A stretch of 64,000 nucleotides of DNA from Allium sativum (taxonomy: Eukaryota; Streptophyta; Magnoliopsida; Asparagales; Amaryllidaceae), in contig CM060924.1 in assembly GCA_030737875.1 (NCBI GenBank), positions 146,066,197-146,130,196 on the forward strand. Reading direction: 5' to 3'. The notes below the pieces were generated by a model. That model searched no databases and was not told the origin of the DNA. It was given only the letters and a program-made list of their open reading frames with translations. The translations under genes and the position numbers were made by a program. Positions 11,831-24,150 of the stretch are shown here, piece after piece (the stretch's first letter is position 1; every line of letters begins with the position of its first letter).

Positions 11831-12829
11831 TGTAACAACCTAGATTTTCAACCGTTTAATTTAATATTTTGAAACTGGTTTTAAAAGATGATTTGGAATT
11901 TTAAACAGTTTGAATTTAATAATTTTGAATTTTTTGTCAGTTTAAATTATAAAATAATAATTTAATTTTGAAATAGTCGAAATTGGCTGAATTTACAATA
12001 TTGTATGACTTGGTTATATAAGAGGATTTATTTAAGTTTATATTTAATTTTATTAATGATTTTGTTTATTAATCGAAGTTTGAACGTTTAATTTATAATT
12101 TAATTATAAAACGAGCTGTAGCAGTGCGATCGTTCTTAATATAACATTTTGAACTTCAATTGGTCATATAGGATCCAATATAAGTCGGATTTCTTTGAAA
12201 CAAGAGAATTCGAATCTATTGGATAATAATTTTCTAATGGAAGATAAAAATAGAGTTTTCATGTTGTAGATTTCGTTTTATGTCCAAATCAAATTTTCCA
12301 ATAGTCGCTATGAAATTCGTTTATAATTTATAACATTTATTATATAGAAATAAAGGACTTTTATTGTATGGAATATTGTTTGAACTTAGAATTTAAAATT
12401 TAAAATTTAAAATTAAGTTAAATTTATAATCTGAAGCTATGTAAAATTCTATTTGTATGTTTTTGAATTTCATTACAATCGAAGCTCGTGTGGGCTCGTG
12501 AAAATTATAAAGGTACAACATTATACGTTATAAAAATCGCTGGTCATTTTCATAAAATATCTTTGGTCGTTTCATAAAATAATCCTGAGTCACTTTAAAT
12601 TAAACACCACTGTTCCGTGCAGATATAGCTGTTTCGTTTTCTTCTGATCGTTCAGCAGGGTGACATTGTTTTTTCTTTCCTTGGTCGCCAAGCAGTTCAC
12701 TTCTATTTAATAACCATTAAAATCTTTTCGTTCTACCTACCAACAATAATACCTATTTGCGAACAAATTTTACAATTGTAAACAACTATAAAATTTGTTC
12801 GGCTTTCCTAAACAACAAGGATTGTTGTA
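11831..12829 (+). mobile_element. LTR copy L2, 5' piece
   Basis: Starts TGTAACAACC and, read in plus, matches the reverse complement of the complete copy at 45883-52041. 'gctgtagcagtgcg', 'ttgaacttcaattgg', 'gtcggatttctttgaaacaag' and 'atgtccaaatcaaat' occur in the same order and spacing (for example 'gctg.agc' is at about 285 here and about 292 in the complete copy). The piece stops at element D. The preceding pentamer ttagg recurs as ttaga after the far end of L2 at 56218. Confidence 0.7.
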
Positions 12830-12834
12830 GAGGG

Positions 12835-14085
12835 TGTCGAACTCTGGGACCAAAAATATTTTAATTAATAAATCCAATCAAGTTATTTCAGGATTTTGAT
12901 TGATTGAAAAACACAGAAAATAACAGTAATTAAATAAATAGAGAGATTTATATAATAAGAGAAAGCAATTAGGGGATAATGACATAGATTGGATTCACAC
13001 TCATCAATAGCCAACAAATAAATATAGTTCTAATTCATGTTTCTGTCACACACATGAATCAACGATAATTAGGTTCTCAGAAACAAATAAGTAAATAACA
13101 ACAAGCATAGCCTATGCAGGAGCTGAGCTCTTAAACAACCATAGACTATCAGGACAGATTCACTAATTAATTTATAAAACCCTAAAATTAGATCTAAATC
13201 TGATAATTGTTAGATCGAACACGAATATACCCTATGAAGGAGCATAGCTCTTAAACGACACAGAATATGAAGGTTCAGATCTAACCCTTGATTCAGATCT
13301 AGATCTACATGTATAAAGTCCTCATCTATTGGCTATGTGATTCATGTTGAATCATATCTATTAGCGTCATCACCCCCTAATCAAAGGGAATTAGCTAGAA
13401 ATAGCTAAAGAAGAAGAGAAACATAAACTAAACAACATGAACATAAATAAAATAAAATAACAACTGAGAGAAAGGGAGAAGAAGAGTTTTATTCCAAGAA
13501 GAGAATTACAGAATAAAACTAAGTATGTTTTACAACGAATGAAATACAATGTATTTATAGCTGATATGACAAAGACTACTTGGCAAATTCCACAATGTGG
13601 GACAAAACCCCTTTTCCAAAATAGCACATAAATCAAATAGCTCAGTGTGAACGCGGGTAGCGCATGAATGAGAAGCCTTGCAAATTACATGATATGGGAC
13701 AAATAACTTAGCCCAATTAGCAACTAGACCAATTTGAATGCATGTAGATGTCATGGAAAATAGGTTGCGAGCTTCAACTCCAATTGCCTTGAGAATGAAT
13801 AACAACTCCAAATGATCACTATGGAAAAGTATTGAATCTTGTCTTTAAAATATGCAGCAGAAGGGGATTGAATAGCACTTTTTCTTCAGGTCTTCAAGCT
13901 TTAATCCAGCTCTAAAATTCAACACTCTTCTTGCACAAATTCTTCAAGCTTTTCAACAATTAAGTGCGTTAATCCATTCATAAAAAATAATCTGTAAACA
14001 CAACTATAAATGCATAGTATCAATTATTTAAAAGATAAAATAAGATGAATATGCAGATAAAATATACACATTTACGTGTATATCA
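12835..14085 (-). mobile_element. Element D (Athila-type), left (3') LTR
   Basis: The right edge, read on the minus strand, starts TGATATACACG. The left edge is TGTCGAACTCTGGG at 12835, or possibly TGTAGAGGG at 12826. The 13447-14085 part is repeated almost exactly at 21725-22362 in the same orientation. A short purine run lies just outside 14085 on the minus strand (aagtgtaagggtatt), in the position of a polypurine tract. LTR orientation agrees with the minus-strand integrase at 15829-16815. Confidence 0.7.
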
Positions 14086-15828
14086 AATACCCTTACACTT
14101 ATCTTTTTATTCGTCCTCGAATAAATTAAACTAATATATGTCACACTTTCGTAGGAAACACGATTGCATTTAGCGTATACAATAAGCCGTTAAACCTCTG
14201 GGTGCCCCAAGTAGGACGAGTGTTGTCTCGTGAGGGTTTTCAGCGGATACAACCCACAAAATCCAAAGCGTCTTATGTACGCGGATTAATCAAACAATAT
14301 ATTTAAGGTCTTTCACATTCCAAGGTCTTTACCTAACTCCAATAATAACGGTTCAATCCCAAATTGTCCATGCCATTGTTGGTGCAAAAATGAATAAAAA
14401 ATTTCAAGCTGAATCGTTATTCCTTGATAACACTGTAATTGTCCTGAAGGTTAAGAGCGTGGCGTCAACCAAAGTTTTACATATCGACAATGTGCACCCA
14501 ATCATTAATTCAACTTTTTTTTTTTTGAATAATTTTGCACTAGTGTATCTGTAATGTATTGGATGTGAGTTATGCATAGATGAAGGAGAATTTTGTAAGT
14601 TCTAAAAATATTCTAGATAAGAGGGCAAGTGTATTAGTTAAACTTCAGGCTACAAAAGATAAAGTAATACTAAGGCACATATGAATATTTTTATTTCCTT
14701 TCATCTCCTCTACTACAATCCTCGCTTCCAAGTACGGTATGATAGATGTGGATGGAATGGAAATGAATGCTTTATAGTCAAGAATGATGAATGACTATTT
14801 TATTCTGAGAGACTCTCTGTTTATTTCTTTTTTTTTTTCATTTTTTTCTTCTTTTTTCTTTCTTTTTTTCTTTTGCATGATGAATGATGAATGGAGATGG
14901 AATGAAATGATATCGTATATTATTTCATTTGATTCCTCCTCTACTAAGCGAATCATAACCAACACTTCATGAAAGGAAAGTTTTGTGCCCTAGTTACTCT
15001 ACTTCTATAACCTTAATTCAACACACAAGTCTGGATTGATGTTATACAAAAAACTAAAAGGAACAATAAGAAAAATTTCGTAAGATAGATAACCCATATA
15101 AAATAAGATGTGGTATATGGTTATCCTACCTTAAAACAAGTACGGAATGGGTAGTGTAATACTGGTATAAAAAGTGACATTTCTGAACCTTTGAAAATAA
15201 ATCAGTACAAGGTTCTTAAGTATACCAATATAAGAAAAACTTGTCGAAACATGGATGTAATTCGACTAAAGCTTGGGTTTGAATAATGTGGGGTATCGAA
15301 GAAGAACGCTACAATGAGTCATTTCTCCTTAATTGGGCCAAGTGAATTTTAGAACTTACGATTTTGAAAATTTGAGTGGAAAAGAAGATATTATGCATGA
15401 AAATGAACTCAGAAAATCCAAAAAATGTAGGTGCAAAATCTTTTTTTTGTTTTTTGATTATTTTACTTGCACATTCTAATATGTATAACAAAGATTGACA
15501 CGCTTACTCCAGAACACGACTAACGTCTGCACAGTCTAAAGCTAGCATCTTAAAAAGACACATTTCGACTCAATGAATAAATGATGTTCATTCCCATCAC
15601 CCAACAATTCAACTTATCAAACAAGAACCAAAGTTTTATTTATGAATTTAAGTTAATCCTTGTTCAATGAATGACCTAGTTCGTAACATTTGATTGCTGA
15701 TGTAATGTAAATTCCCCCCCACACTTGAGTGTGACTGTGTCCTCACAGTCTTAATCAGACATATCTTAGTGAAAGGAAAAATAAAATAAGAGACTATTTA
15801 CATATGTACAAAAGAGGGTTAGTTCGTC
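14086..15828 (-). other. Element D 3' non-coding region
   Basis: Lies between integrase and the 3' LTR on the minus strand, where Athila elements carry a long non-coding or env-like stretch. No env-like frame survives. It contains a pyrimidine-rich tract (14818-14876) and, on the minus strand at about 15712-15732, 'aagtgtgggggggaattt', a G-rich motif typical after Athila pol. Confidence 0.55.
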
Positions 15829-16815
15829 TTACCGGATGTAATGTGGCTCATGGAGGACCATGAGCTCTTCCTCTTGGTTTGGTATTGGTTCCAAGTAAGG
15901 TTTAAGGCGTTGACCATTGACCTTATAGGATGATCCATCGGTTGGATTCTCAATTTCTACCGTACCATATGGAAAAACAGTCCGTACAGTGTAAGGTCCT
16001 GTCCATCTAGATTTTAACTTACCCGGAAATAAATGCAGTTTTGAGTCATATAACAGAACTTTTTGACTTGGCATGAAAGTTTTACGTAAAATTGATTTAT
16101 CATGAAAAACTTTCGTTTTGTCCTTATAGATTCGTTCATTTTCATAAGCATCATTTCGAATTTCATCAAGTTCATTAAGCTGAAGTTTTCTAAGTTCACC
16201 TGCTTGCTCTAAGTCAAGATTTAACGTTTTTATTGCCCATAACGCCCTATGTTCGAGTTCTACTGGCAGGTCACATGGCTTACCAAAAATTAACCGACAA
16301 GGGGACATACCTAAGTTTGTTTTGAAAGCGGTGCGGTAAGCCCAAAGAGGGTCGGTTAACTTTTGGGACCATTCTTTGCGATTTCGATTCACAGTTTTCT
16401 CAAGGATTTGCTCAATCTGCCTATTCGATACTTCAACCTGCCCATAAGTTTGAGGGTGGTAAGGAGTGGATAACTTGTGGGTTATCAAATACTTTCTCAT
16501 AAGGGCTTCAAAAGAACTGTTACAGAAGTGCATCCCGTAGTCACTGATTATTGTGCGAGGTGTGCCAAACCTAGAGAAGATATTTTCTTTCAAGAAGTGC
16601 ACAACAACCTTGTTATCGTTTGTTTTGCATGGAACAGCTTCGACCCATTTCGAAACATAATCTACAGCTAAGAGAATGTAAAGGTTCCCAAAAGAATTAG
16701 GGAAGGGTCCCATGAAGTCTATTCCCCAAACATCAAAAATTTCGACCTCTAGAATGGGGTTTAGGGGCATCATATTTCGTTTAGAAAATTTCCCTAAGAA
16801 TTGACACTAATCACA
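15829..16815 (-). pseudogene. Element D integrase (Athila-type), broken at its zinc finger
   Basis: Integrase inserts retroelement cDNA into the chromosome. The minus-strand frame of about 314 residues from 16773 shows GIDFMGPF, then [11 protein letters not shown] (first catalytic Asp), IISDYGMHF (second Asp) and [14 protein letters not shown] (catalytic Glu). The C-terminal part ends in [20 protein letters not shown] and a QRLKPYL motif, as in Athila. Upstream of the first Met the frame continues to C-D-stop-C (16804-16815), the second half of the HHCC finger, with a TAG between the cysteines. The finger's His pair and everything before it are missing, because at 16815 the sequence switches to gag on the opposite strand. 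Confidence 0.85.
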
Positions 16816-17215
16816 TGGCTGATGACTGTCCCCAGTCCCTTGAGCAAGTAAACGCTTTCAACAGACCCAACAACCACCCAAATCTTTCTTATGGTCTGAA
16901 TAACCCTCTGATGAACAGACCTTCAAATCGAGCATTTCCGAACAATGCTGTGAACCCTCCTCTTAGGCAAAATCAGTACACTTCGAACCAGGCGCCTTTC
17001 AACAATCAAACGGTTGCACCCCAATACGAAAAACGCCTTTCTATGATTGAGGGAATTTATCTGAGGTGAGCAACTTATTAGCGCAAATGACTAAGCAAAG
17101 TGTTGAAAGTCAAAACAAGTTAGACATCTCCTTGCAATCATGTATGCAAAACACGAATCAACAAATGAGTGAACTTCAAAAAACAAATGTCTCAACTTAA
17201 TGCTAGATTAAGTGA
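16812..17215 (+). pseudogene. Element D gag, C-terminal part
   Basis: Gag forms the virus-like particle. The frame opens with HMADDCPQS, the second half (HX4C) of a CCHC zinc knuckle, then an Asn/Pro-rich tail (NRPNNHPN..., NRPSNRAFPNN...) typical of Athila gag. A one-base shift near 17060 separates it from LSEVSNLLAQMTKQSVESQ, and a second in an A-run near 17180 leads into the long protease frame. The N-terminal capsid region and first zinc-knuckle half are absent. The start coincides with the strand switch against integrase. Confidence 0.75.
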
Positions 17216-19866
17216 AAGGGAAAAGGGTACATTTCCAAGTCAACCCATTAAAAACCCTAGAGGACAAAATTCAAACCCCAACCAAATTCACATCATTCAA
17301 GATTCAAACGTTAGTCACTTGAATGCGGTCACGACTCTTAGATCCGGCAAAAAGATTGACAACCATGTGGTCAATCCAAATGATTTACCAAACGATCTTC
17401 TAGGCCTTATCGATAGTTCGGCCAACTCAGATCAAAACATTGAGCCAATTTCTGACAAGGACCATCCTCAAACTCTAGTAGCCCAACCTACTGAGTTGTC
17501 TGCTCCATTTCCTCATAGACTCCGACCTAGAAAAAAAACGGATCAGCTAGAAAAGATCCTTGAAATATTTAAGCAAGTTAAAGTGAACATTCCTCTTTTA
17601 GATATTATACAACAAGTTCCACAATACGCTAAATTTCTAAAAGATTTGTGCACTCAGAAACGTCATACACATGTACCTAAAAAAGTGTTTCTAGCGGCAA
17701 CTCTAAGCGAAGTCTTGTCCCAATCAATGCTAGTGAAATACAAAGATCCTGGCTGCCCCACAATATCATGTACTATTGGGGACAAGAAAATCGATAGATG
17801 CCTGCTAGACTTAGGTGCTAGTGTTAACTTGCTTCCATATTCTGTCTACCACCAATTAGGGCTAGGAGAACTGAAACCTACCAAGGTTACCCTTCAGCTT
17901 TTTGACCGTTCAATTAAGAAACCAGTGGGCAAAATCAAGAATGTATTGATCAAAATAGGCGAATTCATCTTTCCAATTGATTTCATTGTCCTAGAAACTC
18001 AACAGGTAAGCAATCCTGCAAACCAGATCCCTTTGATTCTAGGACGACCCTTCTTAGCAACCTCTAATGCGCTTATCAACTGTAGAAATGGGTCTATGAA
18101 ACTTTCTTTCGGTAACATGACTATCGAGCTAAACATCTTTAGAACTGAAAACTCTCCTTACTCTTATGTGGACCAGTTTTTTGAAATCCATGTTGTCCAC
18201 AATAATGAATCTGAGCTGGACCATCTAAATAACGAAATTGAATCAAATTACGAAACTTTGTTTCAAGATATTCCCAAAAATGTCTCTGATTCGATTCCTG
18301 TCAAGCCACTCACAATTGAGTCTATCCCTCAACCAATCTCTTCGGTTGAGTCGTCCCCAAAATCTGACCTCAAATTGCTACCCAGTCATCTTAAGTACGC
18401 TTACTTAGGAGACAATGAAACTTTTCCTGTCATTATTGCTTCTAACCTTACTTTAGACCAGGAACAATTTCTCCTTCCCATCCTTAAGAAAAATAAGGAG
18501 GCAATTGGTTGGTCCATGGCTAATATTAAGGGGATTAGTCCTTCGATAGTCCAACATCGAATCCACCTTATAGATGATGCCAAACCCACTCGTGATCCCT
18601 AGCGTCGACTAAACCACATAATGAAAGAAGCAGTTCGTGCTGAAATCCTTAAATGTCTTGACAATGGAATCATCTACCCAATTTCCGATAGTCAATGGGT
18701 TAGTCTGATTCATTTCGTACCTAAGAAATCAGGGATTACTGTGATCCAAAATGAAGCTAACGAGCTTATCCCAACTCGCGCCCAGACCAGTTGGCGTATC
18801 TGCATTGACTATAGGAAACCTAACGCAGCAACACCTAAGGATCATTTCCCTCTTCCATTTATCGATCAAATGTTAGAACGACTAGCCAGTCACGAGTACT
18901 ATTGTTTCCTTGATGGGTACTCGGGCTACAATCAAATCCCTATCGCTCTTGAGGACAGAGAGAAGACCACTTTCACTTGTCCATTTGGTACATTTGTGTA
19001 CCGTCGTATGCCTTTTGGTCTCTGTAATGCACCTGCAATCTTTCAGAGGTGCATGATTAGCATTTTTTCTGATATGATCGAGCGATTTTCGGAAGTGTTC
19101 ATGAATGATTTTTCCATCTTCGAGGATTCTTACACTGAGTGTTTACATCACCTGGATCTTGTTCTTAACCATTGCAAAGATGAACACTTAACGCTTAATT
19201 GGGAAAAGTGTCACTTCATGGTCAAAACATGGCATTGTTTTAGGACATGTCATCTCTAATAAAGGAATTGAAGTAGACAAAGCCAAAATTGAGGTTATCT
19301 CGAATCTTCCTATTCCCAAATCCGTTAAGGACATCCGATCCTTTTTAGGTCATGCTGGCTTCTATCGTCGCTCTATAAAGGATTTTAGCAAAATCACTCG
19401 ACGTTTGACCAGTCTTCTTGGTAAGGATGTTCCTTTCGACTTCAATTCTGATTGCATTTCATCTTTTGAGCATCTTAAAAATGAACTTGTCTCCGCCCCG
19501 ATCATATGCTCTCCTAATTTGAAGCTGCCTTTTGAAATCATGTGTGACGCCTCGAATTTTGCTGTTGGTGCTGTCTTAGGACAACGTATCGATAAGATTT
19601 TTCATGTCATTTACTACGCGAGTAAGACTCTGAACGACGCTCAAATCAATTATACGACCACTGAAAAGGAACTCTTGGCAGTCTTTTTCGCTTTAGAAAA
19701 ATCTAGAACTTATCTAGTTGGCTCACACATCACTGTTCATACTGATCATTCCGTACTTAGGTACCTTTTCTCTAAAAAGGATGCTAAGGCTCGTCTCATT
19801 CGTTGGATCCTTTACTTCAAGAATTTGACCTTACCATTAAGGATAAAAAATGATCTGACAACGTCT
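17169..19866 (+). pseudogene. Element D protease-RT-RNase H (Athila-type)
   Basis: The protease lies in the first frame: CLLDLGASVNLLPYSVY (active-site DLGA) and the LILGRPFLAT flap-end motif. A TAG at 18601 replaces an expected CAG between ...TRDP and RRLNHIMKEAV. RT follows with WRICIDYRKPNAATPKDHF, YRRMPFGLCNAP and FMNDFS, where the family has an MDD triad, so one catalytic Asp is now Asn. A one-base insertion near 19224 shifts the frame into GHVISNKGIEVDKAK and SFLGHAGFYRRS. RNase H follows: MCDASNFAVGAVLG, YASKTLNDAQ, TEKELLAV and VHTDHSVLRYL. The reading ends at IKDKK-stop-SDNV (about 19866), just before the expected ADHLSRL. Not functional. Confidence 0.88.
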
Positions 19867-20806
19867 ATTTTTTTTATTTGCAGCAGCAGCCCCTGTAGAG
19901 TTAAAAAATACTCACCTAGATCGACAGTCCGTCCAGTGCAATTGAGTCGCGCTAGCGCGTTCACACCCCACTTGGTGTGCAACCGCTTGAACAATTCGAA
20001 TTCTGCTAATTACAAATAGCGTGACCTTTGAAATCCCTCCTTGATCTGCAACCTGAAAACTATCACACTAAGATTCACAAGTGAAAAACAAACGATTTTT
20101 TCTTTTTTTACACTAAATCCCAGCCAAAGATAAGAAACTAAAAAAAACTAGATCAAAAACAAAAGGGAAAACAAACTAAAACTGGCAACTCTAAAAACTG
20201 GCTTTTAGAAAAGAAAATAAAAATAAAAAAAATAAACAAGAAAAGATGATTATGCCTAAAGAAACAAGAAACCAAACTCAAAACACCAATCACGCACAAA
20301 AGAAATAAATATTCACGCACTCAATCAGTCAACTCCAAACAAATAAGCAAACACAGATGGCTACAAGCCAATCCAACAATATAGACCCACGCCCCCTGTT
20401 TCTCAGAGAATTCAAACGAAAATATGGCAACAAATTATTCCCCCAAATTATAAAACATTCACAACTTTTTTTATAAAGATCAAATCGGGTTGGGTGCGTT
20501 CGATCTGAGGTAGATGGCGATTTCGGGCTCAGTATGTGGTAAACTGCGGTTTGTGGTACGATTTGTGAGGTATTGTCGCGACGGATGATTTGAAGGAGGG
20601 TCTAAGGAAGTTGCTCGTAATTGTGATGATCTAAAATTGGGATTGACGTTGGTTTGTGGCTTGACTTTTCAAGTGGAGCGCTTTAATGTGGAAGGGGATG
20701 TAAGGATTGTGAAAAGGGTGACTGAGTTAAGGAGGCAAGTTTTGTGAAGAAGATGGGAGGAGTCTTTGTGAATGGTTGGAGAAGAATTGTTGAAGGAAGT
20801 TGAGAA
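19867..20806. other. Element D non-coding segment of uncertain origin
   Basis: Begins abruptly where RNase H breaks off. No protein recognised. It could be the inverted 5' leader of element D or foreign DNA; the sequence alone does not decide. Confidence 0.4.
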
Positions 20807-21660
20807 GTGATTTGCGTAAAATATAAAGAAATGGGAAAAAAATTGGAAAGATTGTTTTTTATTTATTTGATTGTTTCAGAAAAGAGAAAAAGGAAATGTA
20901 ATGAGATTGAAAGAAAGGTTGATAAAGAGAAAGAAATCAGGAAAATAAAAATGCAAGTTTTAAGTAAGGAAAGGGAATCAAAGAAAAACCTTCATTTTTT
21001 TTACTTTGTAAAAATTGTAAACAAATCAAAGGAAAAAAAATATGTCATAGAAGGAAGGTAATTATACAGGGAATTTTGAAAAGAATTCAGAGATAGGAAA
21101 GAAATAAATGAAACAAATGGGAATGAGATAGTAAGGAAAGAAGGAAAGAAAAAAAAACAAATAGAAAGAAATGGGAAAATTTGGCAAATGATTATGGCTG
21201 AAGAAACACAAAAGTGGAAAGAAATGAACAAAAGGAAAGCAATAATTTTTTTTAATTAACAGAAAAGGTGGAAAATAGATGAAAGAAGGGAAAGAAATTA
21301 TTTATTTGCAAGAAGGAAAAAAAAGGAATTGTTTTTTTTTTTGGAATTGTTGAAAAGAGGAAAGAGATTGTTTTTTTTTTTGGAATTGTTTGCTGTGAAT
21401 GGTTTGGGGTGATGTGTTTTTTTGCTTGATGGTGGAAAGAATGTAGTTTTATTGATGGAGGTAAGAGATGTAGAGAAAGGAAGATTTGGTGAAAAATGGC
21501 AGCGAGAAAAGGAAAGAAATTCACAGACGTAGGAAAAGGAAAGCAATAATTTTTTTATTTAATTTGTAAAAATGGAAAGCAATGAAACATGAAAGAAATA
21601 AGAAAGGCAATGAAAAGGGAAAGAAATCAATCCAAAAACTTTTTTTAACCTCTCTACATT
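20807..21660 (+). repeat. Long purine-biased tract
   Basis: About 850 bp in which the plus strand is dominated by A and G (aaagaaa, ggaaag, gaaagaaat repeated irregularly), broken by several T-runs at 21240-21380 and 21547-21560. It is low-complexity, and open frames here are compositional. Confidence 0.7.
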
Positions 21661-21724
21661 AGAAGATCAGCAATACCAAATCACAGCTAATCAAGAGAAT
21701 TTTTTTTATAAATGAAGGAAAACA

Positions 21725-22362
21725 AAATAAAACTAATAACTGAGAGAAAGGGAGAAGAAGAGTTTAATTCCAAGAAGAGAATTACAGAATAAAACTAAGT
21801 GTGTTTTACAACGATTGAGATACAATGTATTTATAGCTGATATGACAGAGACTACTTGGCAAATTCCACAATGTGGGACAAAACCCCTTTTCCAAAATAG
21901 CACATAAATCAAATAGCTCAGTGTGAACGCGTGCAGCGCATGAATGAGAAGCCTTGCAAATTACATGATATGGGATAAGTAACTTAGCCCAATTAGCAAC
22001 TAGACCAATGTGAATGCATGCAGATGTCATGGAAAATAGGTTTGCGAGCTTCAACTCCAATTGCCTTGAGAATGAATAACAACTCCAAATGATCACTATG
22101 GAAAAGCATTGAATCTTGTCTTTAAAATATGCAGCAGAAGGGGATTGAATAACACTTTTTCTTTAGGTCTTCAAGATTTAATCCAGCTCTAAAATTCAAC
22201 ACTCTTCTTGCACAAATTCTTCAAGCTTTTCAACAATTAAGTGCGTTAATCCATTCATAAAAAATAATCTGTAAACACAACTATAAATGCACAGTATCAA
22301 TTATTTAAAAGATAAAATAAGATAAATATGCGGATAAAATATACACATTTATGTGTATATCA
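21725..22362 (-). mobile_element. Element D, second LTR copy, truncated
   Basis: Nearly identical to 13447-14085, in the same orientation, and ending at the same TATATCA border. In minus orientation this is the LTR start. The remaining about 600 bp of the LTR, the PBS and the gag N-terminus that should follow to the left are missing. The outer flanks (gaggg at 12830-12834, gtacc at 22363-22367) do not match, which fits a rearranged element. Confidence 0.75.
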
Positions 22363-22676
22363 GTACCCATGCCTTCTTTTCCATGCAAGGTTTCAGAAAA
22401 CAAATTACCCATTTTAGAAAAAAAAAGAGGAAAAAGAAGCTTTAAAAATCGGAGTGAAATATAGTTGTTTAATATTTTTAAGGCAACAAAAAAAGTCTCG
22501 AATCAATAAAAACCAACTGGTGCGAACAATGGCGGCTGTGGCCTAATAAAAAGAGGGTTTTCAATTGGAATAATTTTTGCTTTTCAATCATTGACTCCTT
22601 TGCTCTTTGATGATGCGCAAGCACACTAGGTTCTCTCCTGTCCACCTTGCCCGTGTGTCGCCTGTCGCAGCTCTCG

Positions 22677-24150
22677 ATGGAGCGTGGTGGTGCTCCACGC
22701 TCTAATTGTGCTTCTGGTGAATCTTCTGATTCCTCCCCGCCGTTGCCTGCCTCTTCCAATGTCACCTATGCTGAGGAGCTCCTTTCTAATCGTGTAAGCT
22801 TCACTAATCTTCTGGAATCTGCTTCTCTTGGTAGAAAAATTCCCAGTGCTGTAGTCTTCTCGTTTGGATCTGGTCTTCCTTGTGAGTTGAATGGTCTTTT
22901 GGGTCATGGTTTAAATGGTTAGCTGGTCTCTTCATATCTGAATGGTTTAGAATCACAAGGTTTTTCTGGCCGCACACCATTTGTTTGTCATAATGTCTCT
23001 TAGAGTGAAGTGCAGGCCAGTCTGCTTGGTTCTGCCACCAGGTCCTGGACATCGCTTTTTTCCACCTTGCCGTTCAATGCTAGTAATTATACACCGGTGG
23101 ATTACGATCCTCATGTGGTTAACAGTGTGCCTCATCTTCCTCCAGAGCCTATTGATGCTGGTGCCTCCTTTTGGTCGGGATATGTAGTGGGGTTTTTTCT
23201 TGATCATCTACAGCGTATTCATGATCCGAGAACTCTATGCAGAAGGATTTGTAAACTCAGAGGTGATATTAAGGTAATCCTCCTTGATTCCATGTACTAT
23301 ATAAAATTTTCATCCCTTGAATAACGACTGCTACTGTTGCAAGCCGAGCCCTCTTTTATTAAATGCAAACCGTTTATTGTCTCTGCTTGGTCTCCTTCAA
23401 ATTCCAGTGCTAGAGAGAAAGTTCTATCAATCCCAGTTTGGACCTACTTCTCTCAAATCTCGTCTGTTCTGCAACCCTTAATTGGACTGAATTGGCTAGC
23501 TTGCCACATAGGTAAATTGAGATGTTTTGATGCTACTACCATTGCTCGTTCTAAGCTTATTTATACCAAAGCTCTCATTGAGATTTCTCCTACCAAACCT
23601 CTTCCCTCCTCGATCAAGTCCAACTCGCTCCTAGAATTATTGCAGAGATTAGGGTGCGATATGGCCGGACTCCTGATATTTGTACTTCTTGTCACTCTTT
23701 TGGTCATTTGGCCCTGTCTTGTGTGCATCCGCTGACTACTCCTCCTCTTGTGAAGGTTCCGTTCCCCAAGCCTCTGACTTGTCGTTGGGTTGCTAAGGAG
23801 GTTCAGCCTGTTGATGTTTCTGCTTCCCTTGATGTTATGCCAGATGTCCCTACAGTCGTTGTTCCCTCTTCCCCGGTGGCTTCTGCATCTTCCTCTCCTG
23901 GTGGTCTGCCTCCTATCGTCCCTTTGGTGGATTTGGTTTCTCCTTTTTTTCATAATCAGTCTCAAAATTCGTGGATTCATACTGCAACTGACATGAGATA
24001 TGACACCCAGAATGAAAATTTCTACCGCTTTGTGGACTTCCTGCTAGCCCTGTCAAGTTTTTTTTTATATCGTAATTGTCTAATTTTGTTCCGGCTTTAT
24101 ATTTTCCTATGTTTTGTAACTTTTTAGTGTGCTGGAACTTCAAACCAGAT
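22677..24150 (+). pseudogene. LINE (L1-type) ORF1 remnant: DUF4283 plus zinc knuckle
   Basis: ORF1 proteins of plant L1 LINEs bind the element RNA. A start at 22677 reads MERGGAPRSN..., then VTYAEELLSNRVSF. After frame breaks come VGFFLDHLQRIHDPRTLC, VILLDSMYYIKF, CKPFIVSAWSPS, EKVLSIPVWTYF, LNWLACHIGKLR and IYTKALIEISPTKPLPSSI. This is the order of a DUF4283 domain. It is followed by CTSCHSFGHLALSC (CX2CX4HX4C zinc knuckle, about 23694-23735) and a Ser/Pro-rich tail. About 24126-24145 reads VCWNFK, like the first residues of LINE ORF2 endonuclease, and then homology stops. Frame shifts at about 22920, 23190, 23325 and 23640 make it a pseudogene. Confidence 0.7.

Noticed and set aside
14690..14960. 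MITE around the pyrimidine tract in element D
   Set aside because: Some 'cctcctctacta' repetition at both sides, but as direct repeats, with no inverted ends or target duplication.
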